DNA of 64,000 nt. It comes from Pseudoalteromonas aurantia 208 (GTDB taxonomy: Bacteria; Pseudomonadota; Gammaproteobacteria; Enterobacterales; Alteromonadaceae). Position 1 is the stretch's first letter. The number at the start of each line of letters is the position of its first letter. The position numbers were made by a program, and so were the translations under genes. The notes below the pieces were generated by a model. It was not told the DNA's origin. It searched no databases and saw only the letters and a list, made by a program, of their open reading frames with translations. Of the stretch, positions 52,968-62,063 are shown piece after piece. The stretch is from positions 1,302,001-1,366,000 of the forward strand of contig NZ_AQGV01000012.1 in assembly GCF_014858725.1 (NCBI RefSeq), read 5' to 3'.

Positions 52968-54140
52968 TTAATCTTTGTGAAACAAGTCACGGGTATATAA
53001 TTTATCAGCAATATCACTTAGCTCATCGACGTCGCGATTAGTGATAATTAAATCACATTCTGACTTAAATATGTTTAAGTTATTACATAGAGAAAAGTCA
53101 TCAGAAAGCGGCTTTTCAAGCTTAGGCTCATAAACAGTTACGCCAGCACCGACTTGGCGCAAATGAGATATCACATCTAGAATGGCAGATTCCCTAAAGT
53201 TGTCAGAGTCTGCTTTCATGATCAGCCGATAAACCCCAATTTTTTTAGGCGCCTTGGCCATAATTGACTCTGCTATATATTTTTTACGTGTATCATTCGC
53301 CGATACAACCGCAGAGATCATATCATTTGGCACACCATTGAAGTTGGCAAGTAATTGCTTGGTATCTTTTGGTAAACAATACCCACCATAGCCGAAAGAT
53401 GGATTGTTGTAATGCCCTCCAATACGTGGATCTAAACTTACTCCGTCAATAATTTCCTTGGTGTTTAATGATTTTGCTTCGCAATAAGTATCAAGTTCGT
53501 TAAAAAAGGCCACCCGCATGGCAAGGTAAGTATTCGAAAACAGTTTAATTGCTTCAGCTTCTGTTGAATGCGTTAAGAGAATTTCAACGTCGTCTGTGTG
53601 TGCCCCTTGCTTAAGCAAGTTGGCAAAAGTTTGTGCCTGTTCAGTTAAAGCTCCCAGAATTATCCGCGATGGGTATAAATTATCATATAAGGCTTTCCCT
53701 TCTCTTAAAAATTCAGGAGAGAATACAATGTTGTTAGTTTGATATCTCTGTTTCATTTGCTCAGTAAATCCCACCGGGACGGTAGATTTAATGATAATGG
53801 TCGCCTGTGGTGAAATCTCTTGAGCTTGCGCTATCACACCTTCCACGCTCGATGTATTAAAGTAATTAGTTTGGGGATCATAGTCAGTGGGCGTGGCAAT
53901 AACTATATAATCTGCGTTCTCTAGTGCCAGGAATGGGTCACTGGTGGCAAAAATCTCAGTACTATTTTTTGATAAAAAGTGCGCTATCTCAGAGTCTTGA
54001 ATTGGAGACTTTTTTTGGTTAATCAAGTTTACTCTATCTGGGTTTGTCTCTAATGCACAGACATTATTATGTTGAGACAAAAGTAACGCATTTGCTAAAC
54101 CAACATACCCTAAACCCACAACCGAAATATTAAAAGCCAT
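52968..54140 (-). CDS. ugd: UDP-glucose 6-dehydrogenase
   Basis: 390 aa, the length of the short Ugd type seen in Vibrio and E. coli. NAD+ Rossmann motif VVGLGYVGLANALLL, catalytic Cys in SFGYGGYCLPKDTKQL, substrate Lys/Asn in KLFSNTYLAMRVAFFNELD. It oxidises UDP-glucose twice to UDP-glucuronate, a donor for acidic polysaccharides. Placed just past the syp-like locus on the opposite strand, it probably supplies glucuronate or derived sugars to it. Monocistronic. Confidence 0.93.
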   Translation of the reverse strand: MAFNISVVGLGYVGLANALLLSQHNNVCALETNPDRVNLINQKKSPIQDSEIAHFLSKNSTEIFATSDPFLALENADYIVIATPTDYDPQTNYFNTSSVEGVIAQAQEISPQATIIIKSTVPVGFTEQMKQRYQTNNIVFSPEFLREGKALYDNLYPSRIILGALTEQAQTFANLLKQGAHTDDVEILLTHSTEAEAIKLFSNTYLAMRVAFFNELDTYCEAKSLNTKEIIDGVSLDPRIGGHYNNPSFGYGGYCLPKDTKQLLANFNGVPNDMISAVVSANDTRKKYIAESIMAKAPKKIGVYRLIMKADSDNFRESAILDVISHLRQVGAGVTVYEPKLEKPLSDDFSLCNNLNIFKSECDLIITNRDVDELSDIADKLYTRDLFHKD

Positions 54141-54254
54141 AATTAAATCCTATCAAGAATATTATTTTATCTAAGGGTAATAGAGCAATATTTAGGCTAA
54201 GTTTTGTTGACGTGTTTGTGAAACTTTAATGATATTTAAATCAATAGATTATGT

Positions 54255-54295
54255 AAAAAGAAACGACATCTCGTAAAAAAGCTCGTTTCTTTTTT
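54255..54295. terminator. Bidirectional hairpin near antiporter/ugd
   Basis: AAAAAGAAACGA (54255-54266) pairs with TCGTTTCTTTTT (54283-54294) over 12 bp with A-rich and T-rich shoulders. It sits 30 nt past the antiporter stop on the minus strand and would terminate that operon. Confidence 0.75.
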
Positions 54296-54324
54296 GCATT
54301 TTGAGACGCATTTAGCAGCGTATT

Positions 54325-55647
54325 TTATAAAACCATAGCGGCTATCCAACCAAAAATAAGCAGTGGAATATTAAAGTGAATAAACGTTGGTACAACTGAG
54401 TCCCATATATGATCATGCTGACCGTCTGCGTTTAACCCTGAAGTTGGACCCAATGTTGAATCTGATGCAGGAGAGCCTGCATCACCTAAAGCACCAGCCG
54501 TTCCGACTAGCGCAGCGGTTGCCATAGCTGAAAAACCCACTTCTAAGCACAGAGGCACAAAAAGAGTGGCAATAATAGGCACTGTAGAAAATGAACTACC
54601 AATCCCCATCGTTATTAATAATCCAACAACGAGTATCATCGCTGCTGCGAGTGGCTTATTATCACCTATAAAGTCAGCACTAGTAGCAACTAAACTAGCC
54701 ACATCTCCCGTTGCTTTCATAACCGATGCAAACCCTTGAGCAGAAATCATAATAAACCCAATCATTGCCATCATAGCAACACCTTTGCTAAAAACGTCTG
54801 AGCTTTGCTCCCACTTTACAATGCCAAATACGCTAAACATCATGACGCCAACAAGACCCCCGAGTATCATTGAACCACTGATATTTTGCGCGATTAGTGA
54901 GCAAATTACAGCGATACTACCAATGATCACCACCTTCTTTGGGTTCTCTATTGCCGTTAATACAGGAGTAGAAGGCATGCTTTCATTCTTATATATTCGT
55001 TTTGCTCTGTAGCTGAATAATAATGCAACACATAATCCTACAAGCATACCTACTGCTGGTATCACCATTGCGGAAGGGACTTGTGTGCTAACGATCTCTA
55101 AGCCATTATCGGCGAGGTTTTTATGTAAAATTGAGTAAAGATAAATACCGCCAAATCCGTAGGGCAATACCATGTAGGAGGTGGCAAGTCCAAATGTTAA
55201 AATACACGCGATAGCTCTTCTATCTAACGTTAGTTTGTTCAAAATAACGAGTAGGGGGGGGATAAGAATTGGAATAAAAGCAATGTGAACTGGAACCAGG
55301 TTTTGTGACGCAATAGCACAACCAAGTATTATGGCCATAATCATAAAACTTAAGGCTTTTGTATGATTATCTTTTGCACCTTCAACCTTTGTTAATAATT
55401 TTTGGGCGAGAATTTGCGTTAACCCTGATTTCGAGATAGCAACCGCAAAGCCACCGAGCATAGCATAACTCAAAGCAATTTCAGCACCACCAGATAAGCC
55501 GTCGTTAAAGGCATTGAGTGTGGTAGATAAGTCTAATCCTGCCGATAACCCAGCAACCATCGCGCTAACGGTCATTGCAACAATTACATTAACTCTCACT
55601 AAAGACAGTGTAAGCATAAGCAAAACACCTATTATTACTGCATTCAT
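54325..55647 (-). CDS. Na+/H+ antiporter (NhaC-like family)
   Basis: 440 aa, about 11 TM segments. The family signature near the C-terminus, [20 protein letters not shown] then [21 protein letters not shown], identifies the Na+/H+ antiporter family with the conserved Asp/Ser residues in a broken helix. Exchanges H+ for Na+ across the inner membrane; direction and regulation not shown. Last gene of a five-gene operon, overlapping the transglutaminase gene by 4 bp, an unusual partner for MoxR-type genes. Confidence 0.87.
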   Translation of the reverse strand: MNAVIIGVLLMLTLSLVRVNVIVAMTVSAMVAGLSAGLDLSTTLNAFNDGLSGGAEIALSYAMLGGFAVAISKSGLTQILAQKLLTKVEGAKDNHTKALSFMIMAIILGCAIASQNLVPVHIAFIPILIPPLLVILNKLTLDRRAIACILTFGLATSYMVLPYGFGGIYLYSILHKNLADNGLEIVSTQVPSAMVIPAVGMLVGLCVALLFSYRAKRIYKNESMPSTPVLTAIENPKKVVIIGSIAVICSLIAQNISGSMILGGLVGVMMFSVFGIVKWEQSSDVFSKGVAMMAMIGFIMISAQGFASVMKATGDVASLVATSADFIGDNKPLAAAMILVVGLLITMGIGSSFSTVPIIATLFVPLCLEVGFSAMATAALVGTAGALGDAGSPASDSTLGPTSGLNADGQHDHIWDSVVPTFIHFNIPLLIFGWIAAMVL

Positions 55648-57578
55648 AAATCTCTCTTTGTTTTTCTTTTTATTGATTTTATCAGCTTAAGTGCTGATAT
55701 TCGCTGTGTCTTACTGAATGATTTTCCTTGGTAGCGAAAAGAAGAAAAGTCTTGATAAAACTGCTCTAATTCAACTTCCTGCTCAGGGTAACTGTGTTTT
55801 AGCGCTTCAATCAGTTGATAGGGGCTCATATTTAGATTTGAATATTTGCTTATTTTACTTAGCCTTTCAAACAATACCACAGCAGTAGGCTTATTTACTT
55901 TACTCGGGCGCTGCATATACCAATATACGGCTATAAGAATGAACGTTACGAAAATGATAGCCACCACACCAGATAACGATCTACCGCTTTTCCCAAACAC
56001 CTTTTCTAAGAATGAACGCTGTTTACTTTCATCAAAGTTCAATACCCATCTTGTCCATTGATAGTCGTATTCTTCTAATTTAAGCCTTAACCATTGCACA
56101 CCAGGAATACCTGTAAATGCGACTAAACTGATCCCTAAATTTGCTTGAAACTCCGCTGATAATGATGAGTGCTGCGATAAAGATCCTAGGAGCCGTTCAG
56201 GCGAAACCCAGGCAGTTGGGTCTATTGCTTGCCAACCTTGTCCTGGTGTGTAGTATTCTACCCATGCATGCGCATCATATTGGTATACGCTATAGTAATT
56301 ATTTTTTACACTATATTCTCCCCCTAAGTAGCCAGAAACAAGACGAGTAGGGATGCCTACACTGCGCATCATCATCGCAACAGAAGACGCATAATGCCCA
56401 CAAAACCCCGCTTTTTGTTCAAACAAAAACTCATCTATGGTACTTTCATTCGTCATTGCTGCAGGCGTTAGCGTATAACGATAGTTATTACTTATGAAAT
56501 ATTGTTTCATAAGCTTAATAAATTCAGCTGTTGTGCTTGATTGCGTATCCCACTGTCGAGCCAGCGTTTGTGCACGTTTATTCAGCTGATTGGGAAATTG
56601 AGTATTTTTTCTATACTCCCAGCGAGTAAGTTCAATTAAATTTTGTTGGTATGAAAACGCTTGATACTCAAAATTGTTTGACATCGAGTTTGAGCGAAAA
56701 AGCGTACCAAACTGGTTACGCGATACGCCACCCGTGTAACTAACGCTCGTGCCAAGTGAGAACAGCCATGGCTGGTTGCTTGATTCTGCAATCACCCGAT
56801 ATCCAGCACCCGACACATTTACATTGGTTCGTAGTGGAATATTTTGTTGGTTAGATTTCAACCAAGATGCGCCATCATATTTGTCGTGGATAATTGCGCG
56901 CCAATAAAAAGGCGAATTGAAACGTTGTTCATCATCAATAATTGCCCTAAAGGCAAGTTCATCCGATTGAGACAACTGTGCGATGTTAAAAGGGTTGACG
57001 TCTTCAGATAGCCCTGTTTTAGCTAAACTAGGCCCAGGTAATTGCCAAAATGCTGGTAACTTAGGTAAGAAGATAACCAATAGTGCACTGATTGGTAAAA
57101 TCAGAATAAGTTTCTTAAAAGCATCTTTGCTTGCGTATAAAAGTGGTTGTCTATGTGAAAGGGCTATCATTAACCCCAAGTTTATTCCCAGTGAGCATAG
57201 CACAATCAAGGTCGTGTATAAGCTTTGTGAGAAAAGAAATAAACAAGGGATTGTAAAAAAATTTAGCGTTGTGATCTGCTGAAATTGCCGTTGACTCTGT
57301 GCCTGTATTACTTTCAGTTGGCAAGCTAACACCATTAAAGAGACAAACAGCGATACGGAATTATCTACTCCAATCGAAAGCAATAATATAACCATTCCAA
57401 TAACGGCAAGCACATTAAGCGCAGTATTTGATGGAGAGGTGGTTTTGTATTTCCATAGAAAAAGGTGCCAAATGGCTAATGACCCAATGAGTGTAGTAAA
57501 CGGGATCCCTAATTCTGATATCAATAGCATACTCATAAAGAAGTAGATTACTGTCACAGTCATTAGTTTAGTATTCAC
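55644..57578 (-). CDS. TgpA-type membrane transglutaminase (DUF3488-TGase-DUF4129)
   Basis: 644 aa. N-terminal five or six TM segments (about 5-190), a periplasmic transglutaminase-like domain with Cys in [15 protein letters not shown] (about 393), His in [10 protein letters not shown] (about 437), Asp in [10 protein letters not shown] (about 453), one more TM (about 545-565) and a cytoplasmic tail. In Pseudomonas aeruginosa the homologous TgpA is essential and acts in the periplasm. It overlaps the DUF58 gene by 11 bp and the antiporter gene by 4 bp. The catalytic triad is intact. Confidence 0.9.
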   Translation of the reverse strand: MNTKLMTVTVIYFFMSMLLISELGIPFTTLIGSLAIWHLFLWKYKTTSPSNTALNVLAVIGMVILLLSIGVDNSVSLFVSLMVLACQLKVIQAQSQRQFQQITTLNFFTIPCLFLFSQSLYTTLIVLCSLGINLGLMIALSHRQPLLYASKDAFKKLILILPISALLVIFLPKLPAFWQLPGPSLAKTGLSEDVNPFNIAQLSQSDELAFRAIIDDEQRFNSPFYWRAIIHDKYDGASWLKSNQQNIPLRTNVNVSGAGYRVIAESSNQPWLFSLGTSVSYTGGVSRNQFGTLFRSNSMSNNFEYQAFSYQQNLIELTRWEYRKNTQFPNQLNKRAQTLARQWDTQSSTTAEFIKLMKQYFISNNYRYTLTPAAMTNESTIDEFLFEQKAGFCGHYASSVAMMMRSVGIPTRLVSGYLGGEYSVKNNYYSVYQYDAHAWVEYYTPGQGWQAIDPTAWVSPERLLGSLSQHSSLSAEFQANLGISLVAFTGIPGVQWLRLKLEEYDYQWTRWVLNFDESKQRSFLEKVFGKSGRSLSGVVAIIFVTFILIAVYWYMQRPSKVNKPTAVVLFERLSKISKYSNLNMSPYQLIEALKHSYPEQEVELEQFYQDFSSFRYQGKSFSKTQRISALKLIKSIKRKTKRDL

Positions 57579-58500
57579 TTAAGATCTCCAAGCTAACTTG
57601 GCAATGTTGGCGCCCAGACCCACTATCAAGAACCCTATTAGGCAACTTCATTGCGAACGGTTGATGATTTTCAGTTGCCTGTAACACTAAAAAACACAAT
57701 TTACTCAATCTTTCTTCGACGGTACCAGTTAACAAATTAAAATCAAACCCAACACTGGCCCTTTGTTCCCCGACATAGTTCTTCACCAGCATTTCTTGAT
57801 TCTTTGCATAATGACGCCAAGATACTTGATGTAAACTCATTCCCTTTTGATAATTAGTAAGCTCTTTAAATTCATCATTGCTATCTGCAACGAGAAGGTT
57901 TTGCTTTGCTCCATTATTTGTTTCAATCGAAGACATATCAGTATTGGCATTTAAAGGCGCAGGATAGACATAGATCTTCTGCTGAGAAATTAGATAACTC
58001 CATACTCGAACAAGGCCAAACGGGTAGTGGCTAAAGACTTTAAACTTCCCAATAAGATGTACGCCACGAGGGAGTTTTAAATTGCTATTGGTTATGCTCG
58101 TTTGCGATAAAAAATCACATATAGTAATTGCACCTGTCTTGATATGATGAATCGAGATATCAAATCGGTTTTTATCCGTTATTAATTCAAACACCGCATC
58201 CGTTTTGCCTCCAGCATGATCAGCTTGTGCGTGAATAAGCCTTAAGCCAAGACCTTTGAAGTTTAAATAGCCATATATTAGGGAAACAACGAGTAATATA
58301 ACCATGATGTAAGACACTGCCAATATCAGGTTATTCTGGTAGTTAATGCCAAGTATAAAATTTAATAGCGCAATACTTAAAAAGCCAAAGCCCCCTTTAG
58401 AAGGTACAACGTAGATAGAGTCATGCTTAAAAACGATACTTTCGCACTGGTGTTTTTTGCTTAAAATCTTATCAAGTAAATTTTGAAATAAGGGCGGCAT
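57568..58500 (-). CDS. DUF58 / von Willebrand-like membrane protein
   Basis: 310 aa. Two TM segments near the N-terminus (about 38-80), then a soluble region with the DUF58 signature YQKGMSLHQVSWRHYAKNQEMLVKNY (about 215-240; lysine- and tryptophan-rich). DUF58 proteins are companions of MoxR ATPases and transglutaminases, probably substrate adaptors. Start ATG 58500 shares the A with the end of the MoxR gene (1-bp overlap). Confidence 0.88.
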   Translation of the reverse strand: MPPLFQNLLDKILSKKHQCESIVFKHDSIYVVPSKGGFGFLSIALLNFILGINYQNNLILAVSYIMVILLVVSLIYGYLNFKGLGLRLIHAQADHAGGKTDAVFELITDKNRFDISIHHIKTGAITICDFLSQTSITNSNLKLPRGVHLIGKFKVFSHYPFGLVRVWSYLISQQKIYVYPAPLNANTDMSSIETNNGAKQNLLVADSNDEFKELTNYQKGMSLHQVSWRHYAKNQEMLVKNYVGEQRASVGFDFNLLTGTVEERLSKLCFLVLQATENHQPFAMKLPNRVLDSGSGRQHCQVSLEILSEY

Positions 58501-59405
58501 TAAACAGGAACCAATACTTGCTCTATAATACTTGATATGACCTTTTCTTGTTCATTACATGAAAGATTCAATCTGTGTGCTGCAACCGGCCCAAATACAG
58601 CTTGCACATCATCAGGGGTTGCATATTCTCGCCCTTGCATTAACGCCCACGCTTTAGTCGCAGCACCTAAAGCGATACTCGCACGGGGTGAAAGCGGATC
58701 TGCAAACAAACCACTCTCTCGCGTAAAGCGCACGAGAGCCAGAATATACTCAACAACAGGCTCGGCCAATTTCACACAAGTAACCTGCAACTGAAGGTGA
58801 GTAAGCTGTTCTTCACTGATCACTTGGTGCAATTGTGTATCAATACTGTCTTTAATGCCTAAAATAAGTTTTTTCTCGGCGTCTTCATTTGGGTACCCGA
58901 GACTGATCCGCATGAAAAATCGATCTAACTGTGATTCAGGCAGGGGATGCGTGCCCGACTGGTGCAATGGGTTTTGCGTAGCAATCACAAAGAAAGGGCT
59001 AGGTAATGCATGGCTTTCACCATCAACCGTTACTTGTCGCTCTTCCATTGCTTCTAATAATGCACTTTGAGTTTTTGGGCTTGCTCGGTTAATCTCGTCA
59101 GCGAGCATCACTTGGCTAAATATCGGTCCAGGATGAAACGTAAATGAATGCTCGGAAGTATTAAAAATAGCAGAACCTGTAATATCAGCAGGCAATAAAT
59201 CACTGGTAAATTGAACCCGTTGATAGCTAAGCCCTAATACATTAGCTAACCCATGTGACAATGTAGTCTTACCCATTCCAGGTAAATCTTCAATTAATAA
59301 ATGGCCTTTACAAAGTAAGCTACACACAGCATGCTTTATCTGCTCGTCTTTACCATAAATTATGTGAGATAACGCACCCAATATTGGGGTGACAAATTGA
59401 TTCAT
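58500..59405 (-). CDS. MoxR-family AAA+ ATPase
   Basis: 301 aa. Walker A GMGKTTLSHGLA (about 43), Walker B LADEINRASPKTQSALLEAMEE with sensor-adjacent residues, sensor 1 in ATQNPLHQSG, and the arginine region in LPESQLDRFFMRI. A C-terminal lid (about 210-300) follows. MoxR proteins are chaperone-like ATPases that help assemble or activate partner complexes with DUF58/VWA proteins. Overlaps the response-regulator gene by 4 bp. Confidence 0.92.
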   Translation of the reverse strand: MNQFVTPILGALSHIIYGKDEQIKHAVCSLLCKGHLLIEDLPGMGKTTLSHGLANVLGLSYQRVQFTSDLLPADITGSAIFNTSEHSFTFHPGPIFSQVMLADEINRASPKTQSALLEAMEERQVTVDGESHALPSPFFVIATQNPLHQSGTHPLPESQLDRFFMRISLGYPNEDAEKKLILGIKDSIDTQLHQVISEEQLTHLQLQVTCVKLAEPVVEYILALVRFTRESGLFADPLSPRASIALGAATKAWALMQGREYATPDDVQAVFGPVAAHRLNLSCNEQEKVISSIIEQVLVPV

Positions 59406-59818
59406 GTAATTAATTCTAATCGTTTTAAAACAGTGTCTACTTTTTTAGCATTAAACGGCTTAGCAATAAATCCTTTCGCGCCCAGTTCCCAAGTATTTTG
59501 AACATTTTCAAGGCTATTGTGACCAGAGCACATAATTACATGCGTGTTAGGGTAGTTATCGTTCACAAATTCTAAAATTCGAGTACCGTCTGTATCCGGT
59601 AGTTCGATGTCTAAAAAGACAACGCCGGGCTCTTTACTTGCTAACAGAGGTTTTGCAGAATCAAAATCTTTTGATTCTAAAATTTCTTCGAACCCAAGGT
59701 TAGATAAAATCTCACATAGGTACTCTCTAATTTCTTTTACATCATCAACAATTAAAATTGGTTCAAGTGGTTTTACAAATTCCATATAAAGAGACTTCTT
59801 TTTTACATCTGCGTTCAT
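59402..59818 (-). CDS. REC-only response regulator leading the MoxR operon
   Basis: 138 aa from ATG 59818; other starts at TTG 59845 and ATG 59785 are possible, the last having AGAAG upstream. Receiver domain: VDDVKEIREYL, phospho-Asp in VVFLDIELPDTDG (about 73), Ser in MCSGHNS and Lys in IAKPFNAKKV. No output domain. It is the first gene of the overlapping series REC-MoxR-DUF58-TgpA-antiporter, so it may regulate the ATPase complex by direct contact. No histidine kinase is adjacent. Confidence 0.87.
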   Translation of the reverse strand: MNADVKKKSLYMEFVKPLEPILIVDDVKEIREYLCEILSNLGFEEILESKDFDSAKPLLASKEPGVVFLDIELPDTDGTRILEFVNDNYPNTHVIMCSGHNSLENVQNTWELGAKGFIAKPFNAKKVDTVLKRLELIT

Positions 59819-59970
59819 ACTAATCCATGGATTTATCAAGCTCAATAACTTTTACTATGATTACACTAAATTACATGTATCAGTAATGTAGTAACCAATT
59901 TAATGTCCGATATTATATTTCTCGATTGAAGCCGTAGAATGTTCCCCAAAGTTGGAATGTATCGTAATAA

Positions 59971-60354
59971 CTAAGGAGCATTATTAATTAAGTACCGTAC
60001 CAATTCACTTAATGCAGGATTTTTTATCCGATTAGCTGGATAGACGAGTGAAACTGGCGCTGAAGGCATTTGAAATGACTCCAATATCGGTATTAACTTA
60101 CCAGTATTCAAGTAACGTCGTACTAAGAAATCAGGCAAAAATGCAATGCCGAGAGCATCGGCTGAATAATCAGCTGCGATATTACCGTAGTTAACTTCTA
60201 CTTGACCCATAACATTAACGTGTTTTTCTAATTCACCTTCATAGTACCGCCATCGCCCGGGTTTACGAATTGAGCTATCAATAACGCAATTGTGTTCACT
60301 TAACTCCCCAGCAGTAGAGGGTTCAATGCATGGAACTACGTTGAATACTCCCGA
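59971..60354 (-). pseudogene. Truncated LysR-family regulator (C-terminal fragment)
   Basis: The minus-strand frame is open from just after a TAA at 60355-60357 to the TAG at 59971. It reads as the second half of a LysR effector domain: LSEHNCVIDSSIRKPGRWRY, then ADALGIAFLPDFLVRRYL and LVYPANRIKNPALSELVRYL. The DNA-binding N-terminus (about 170 residues) is missing and there is no upstream start codon. The break lies 37 bp before the start of the solute-binding protein gene, so insertion or deletion of that gene's region beheaded it. Confidence 0.75.
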
Positions 60355-60390
60355 TTATATTTAGATTACTAAGCTCATAGGAAGAACACA

Positions 60391-61470
60391 ATGAAAAGAC
60401 TAATTGCGACTTTAATCACCTTAATACTCATAATGCCAAATGTATTAGCGAGCACGATAGAAACACGATCATTAGATGAGCTATATGCAGAAGCGGTTAA
60501 GGAGGGCGGTCAACTGATGCTTCGAGCTGGGGGGGATAAGGATGATCAAGCAGATTATTATCTAGATATGTTCAAAAAGCGTTTTCCAAAGATTAAATTG
60601 ACGCACAGTGTTGACTTAAGTTTTTACCATGCATCTCGCTATGATAATGCACTAGAAAGCTCAGCAGATATAAATATCCCTGATGTAATACAGCTTCAAA
60701 CATTACATGATTTTGACTATTACAGCGAGCGGGGATTACTTGAATCATATAAACCCAAAAATTGGGAGAAAATATATCCGGACTATAAAGATCCTCATGG
60801 ACATTGGGTTGGCTTATTCGGTGTGGCATTTACCAATGTATTCAACAACAAAATTATTGCAGAAGATGAAGCTCCTCGTGATGCTTTGGATTATTTAAAT
60901 CCCGCATTAAAAGGAAAGGTCATTTTAACCTATCCACATACTGATGATGCTGTGCTATATCAATTTTGGAATCTAAAAGAGCAGTATGGGTGGGAGTATT
61001 TAGAAAAGCTGGTTGCAACAAACCCGACTTGGGTACGTGGAACTTCTATGCCGTATGTCGCGATCAGCAATGGTTGGTACGGTGCCAGCTTTACAACATC
61101 TTGGGCGTTTGTACCTTGGCCAAACAGTGACACGCGCCTTATTTTACCTAAAGAAGACTATTTTTTAACTTGGTTTCAAGTTGCTGCAATTCCGAGAAAT
61201 GCGAAGAATAAAGCGGCTGCAAAATTATACCTAAACTGGATGATATCTAAAGAGTTTCAAAGTAAATGGTTACAATTTCCAGTACGTATGGATGTTAAAT
61301 CTCCAGGCGGTTATAAATCGGTTCAGCACTACAACACATCACCAGCCGACTTTCATCGATTTATGCTAAAGCGTGACATGGTGGAGCGTTTCCGGTTACA
61401 ACTAGAACAGTTGATCGGACCATATAAAGGACCAGCACCATTAGAGATGGATTACAGTAAGAAGCCATAA
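60391..61470 (+). CDS. Periplasmic solute-binding protein of ABC-transporter type
   Basis: 359 aa. Signal peptide MKRLIATLITLILIMPNVLA, then a type 2 periplasmic-binding fold (SBP_bac type, as in Fe3+/thiamine/polyamine binders): early LDELYAEAVKEGGQLMLRAGG, PDVIQLQTLHDF, ALKGKVILTYPHTDDAVLYQF and AIPRNAKNKAAAKLYLNWMIS. Ligand not readable; no permease or ATPase gene is next to it, so it is an orphan binding protein. Starts 37 bp past the broken LysR fragment. The unusual C-terminus is rich in aromatic/charged residues (YNTSPADFHRFMLKRDMVERF). Followed by a hairpin. Confidence 0.83.
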   Translation: MKRLIATLITLILIMPNVLASTIETRSLDELYAEAVKEGGQLMLRAGGDKDDQADYYLDMFKKRFPKIKLTHSVDLSFYHASRYDNALESSADINIPDVIQLQTLHDFDYYSERGLLESYKPKNWEKIYPDYKDPHGHWVGLFGVAFTNVFNNKIIAEDEAPRDALDYLNPALKGKVILTYPHTDDAVLYQFWNLKEQYGWEYLEKLVATNPTWVRGTSMPYVAISNGWYGASFTTSWAFVPWPNSDTRLILPKEDYFLTWFQVAAIPRNAKNKAAAKLYLNWMISKEFQSKWLQFPVRMDVKSPGGYKSVQHYNTSPADFHRFMLKRDMVERFRLQLEQLIGPYKGPAPLEMDYSKKP

Positions 61471-61496
61471 ATGATATAAATGGTGTATCCTACCAC

Positions 61497-61527
61497 AATG
61501 TCCGATACTGTCTAGTATTGGACATTT
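61497..61527 (+). terminator. Hairpin after the solute-binding protein
   Basis: AATGTCC pairs with GGACATT, with inner GATACT/AGTAT pairing; T-rich sequence follows only weakly. Its left arm, AATGTCCGATA, is also found at 59902-59912. Confidence 0.5.
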
Positions 61528-61636
61528 AATAAGTAAATCATTCGCTTAATAAAAATCAAAATACCAGCATATTATAATAAGCAAAGATAACCTATAATTT
61601 ATATTATGTTAAATTACCTCATTTCCCGCATATTGA

Positions 61637-61685
61637 TGTAAGGGGTCGTTCATTTCTAGATTTAATGATGAAGTAATATTTTAGA
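61637..61685 (+). repeat. Direct repeat copy 1 (5' 49 bp only)
   Basis: Starts TGTAAGGGGTCGTTCATTTC and matches the first 49 bp of copies 2 and 3 with two differences, then stops 54 bp before copy 2 begins. A truncated unit. Confidence 0.85.
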
Positions 61686-61690
61686 ATTGA

Positions 61691-61776
61691 TGTAAGGGGT
61701 CGTTCATTTCTAGATTTAATGAGGAAGTGATATTTTAGATTTGATTGCTCTGGAGCCCCTATTAACTAAGGACTTC
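61691..61776 (+). repeat. Direct repeat copy 2 (86 bp)
   Basis: Complete unit beginning TGTAAGGGGTCG and ending CTAAGGACTTC. It contains AGGGG near the start and CCCCT near the end, so a long-loop stem is possible. Confidence 0.9.
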
Positions 61777-61788
61777 GCCTAGACTAAC

Positions 61789-61874
61789 TGTAAGGGGTCG
61801 TTCATTTCTAGATTTAATGAGGAAGTGATATTTTAGATTTGATTGCTCTGAAGCCCCTATTAACTAAGGACTTC
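61789..61874 (+). repeat. Direct repeat copy 3 (86 bp)
   Basis: Differs from copy 2 at one base only (CTGAAGCCCC against CTGGAGCCCC); copies are 98 bp apart. Near-identity implies recent duplication or conversion. Confidence 0.9.
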
Positions 61875-61934
61875 ACATATCCTAGCCTTAAAATCACCAC
61901 AAATCAAATTACGTTTGTTTTTAGACAAAACCCG

Positions 61935-61971
61935 CTCATTTTGACTCATTCCACGATCATTCCTGCTCATT
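61935..61971. repeat. Helically phased CTCATT array
   Basis: CTCATT at 61935, 61945 and 61966, with ATCATT at 61956: spacings of 10, 11 and 10 bp, one DNA turn each. All four face the same side of the helix. Confidence 0.6.
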
Positions 61972-62002
61972 ATACGTTTAGAATTAGATCACAATCGTTC
62001 AC

Positions 62003-62063
62003 TTTAAAACGTGTTTAAAGCGAGTTTAAATAACGTTTAAACCCAGTTTTAATACCGTTTAAA
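62003..62063. repeat. Six-unit 11-bp array centred on TTTAAA
   Basis: TTTAAA begins at 62003, 62014, 62025, 62036 and 62058, with TTTTAA at 62047, each exactly 11 bp apart. Five units share the form NNNGTTTAAAN. The last unit covers the stop codon of the MuF gene. Confidence 0.8.

Larger units (their letters stand above)
61471..62058. other. 588-bp non-coding repeat-rich junction
   Basis: Between the binding-protein gene and the phage-like genes. It holds the AATGTCC hairpin, three copies of an approximately 86-bp direct repeat, four CTCATT hexamers at helical spacing and six TTTAAA-centred units at exact 11-bp spacing. No ORF is supported. This looks like the edge of a mobile element. Confidence 0.7.

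Noticed and set aside
53000..54100. Ugd as part of the syp-like operon
   Set aside because: Opposite strand, separated by the PEP mutase-like and LysR genes; only a functional link to polysaccharide synthesis is suggested.
61637..61874. CRISPR array
   Set aside because: Units are 86 bp, spacing is irregular, only three copies, no cas genes.
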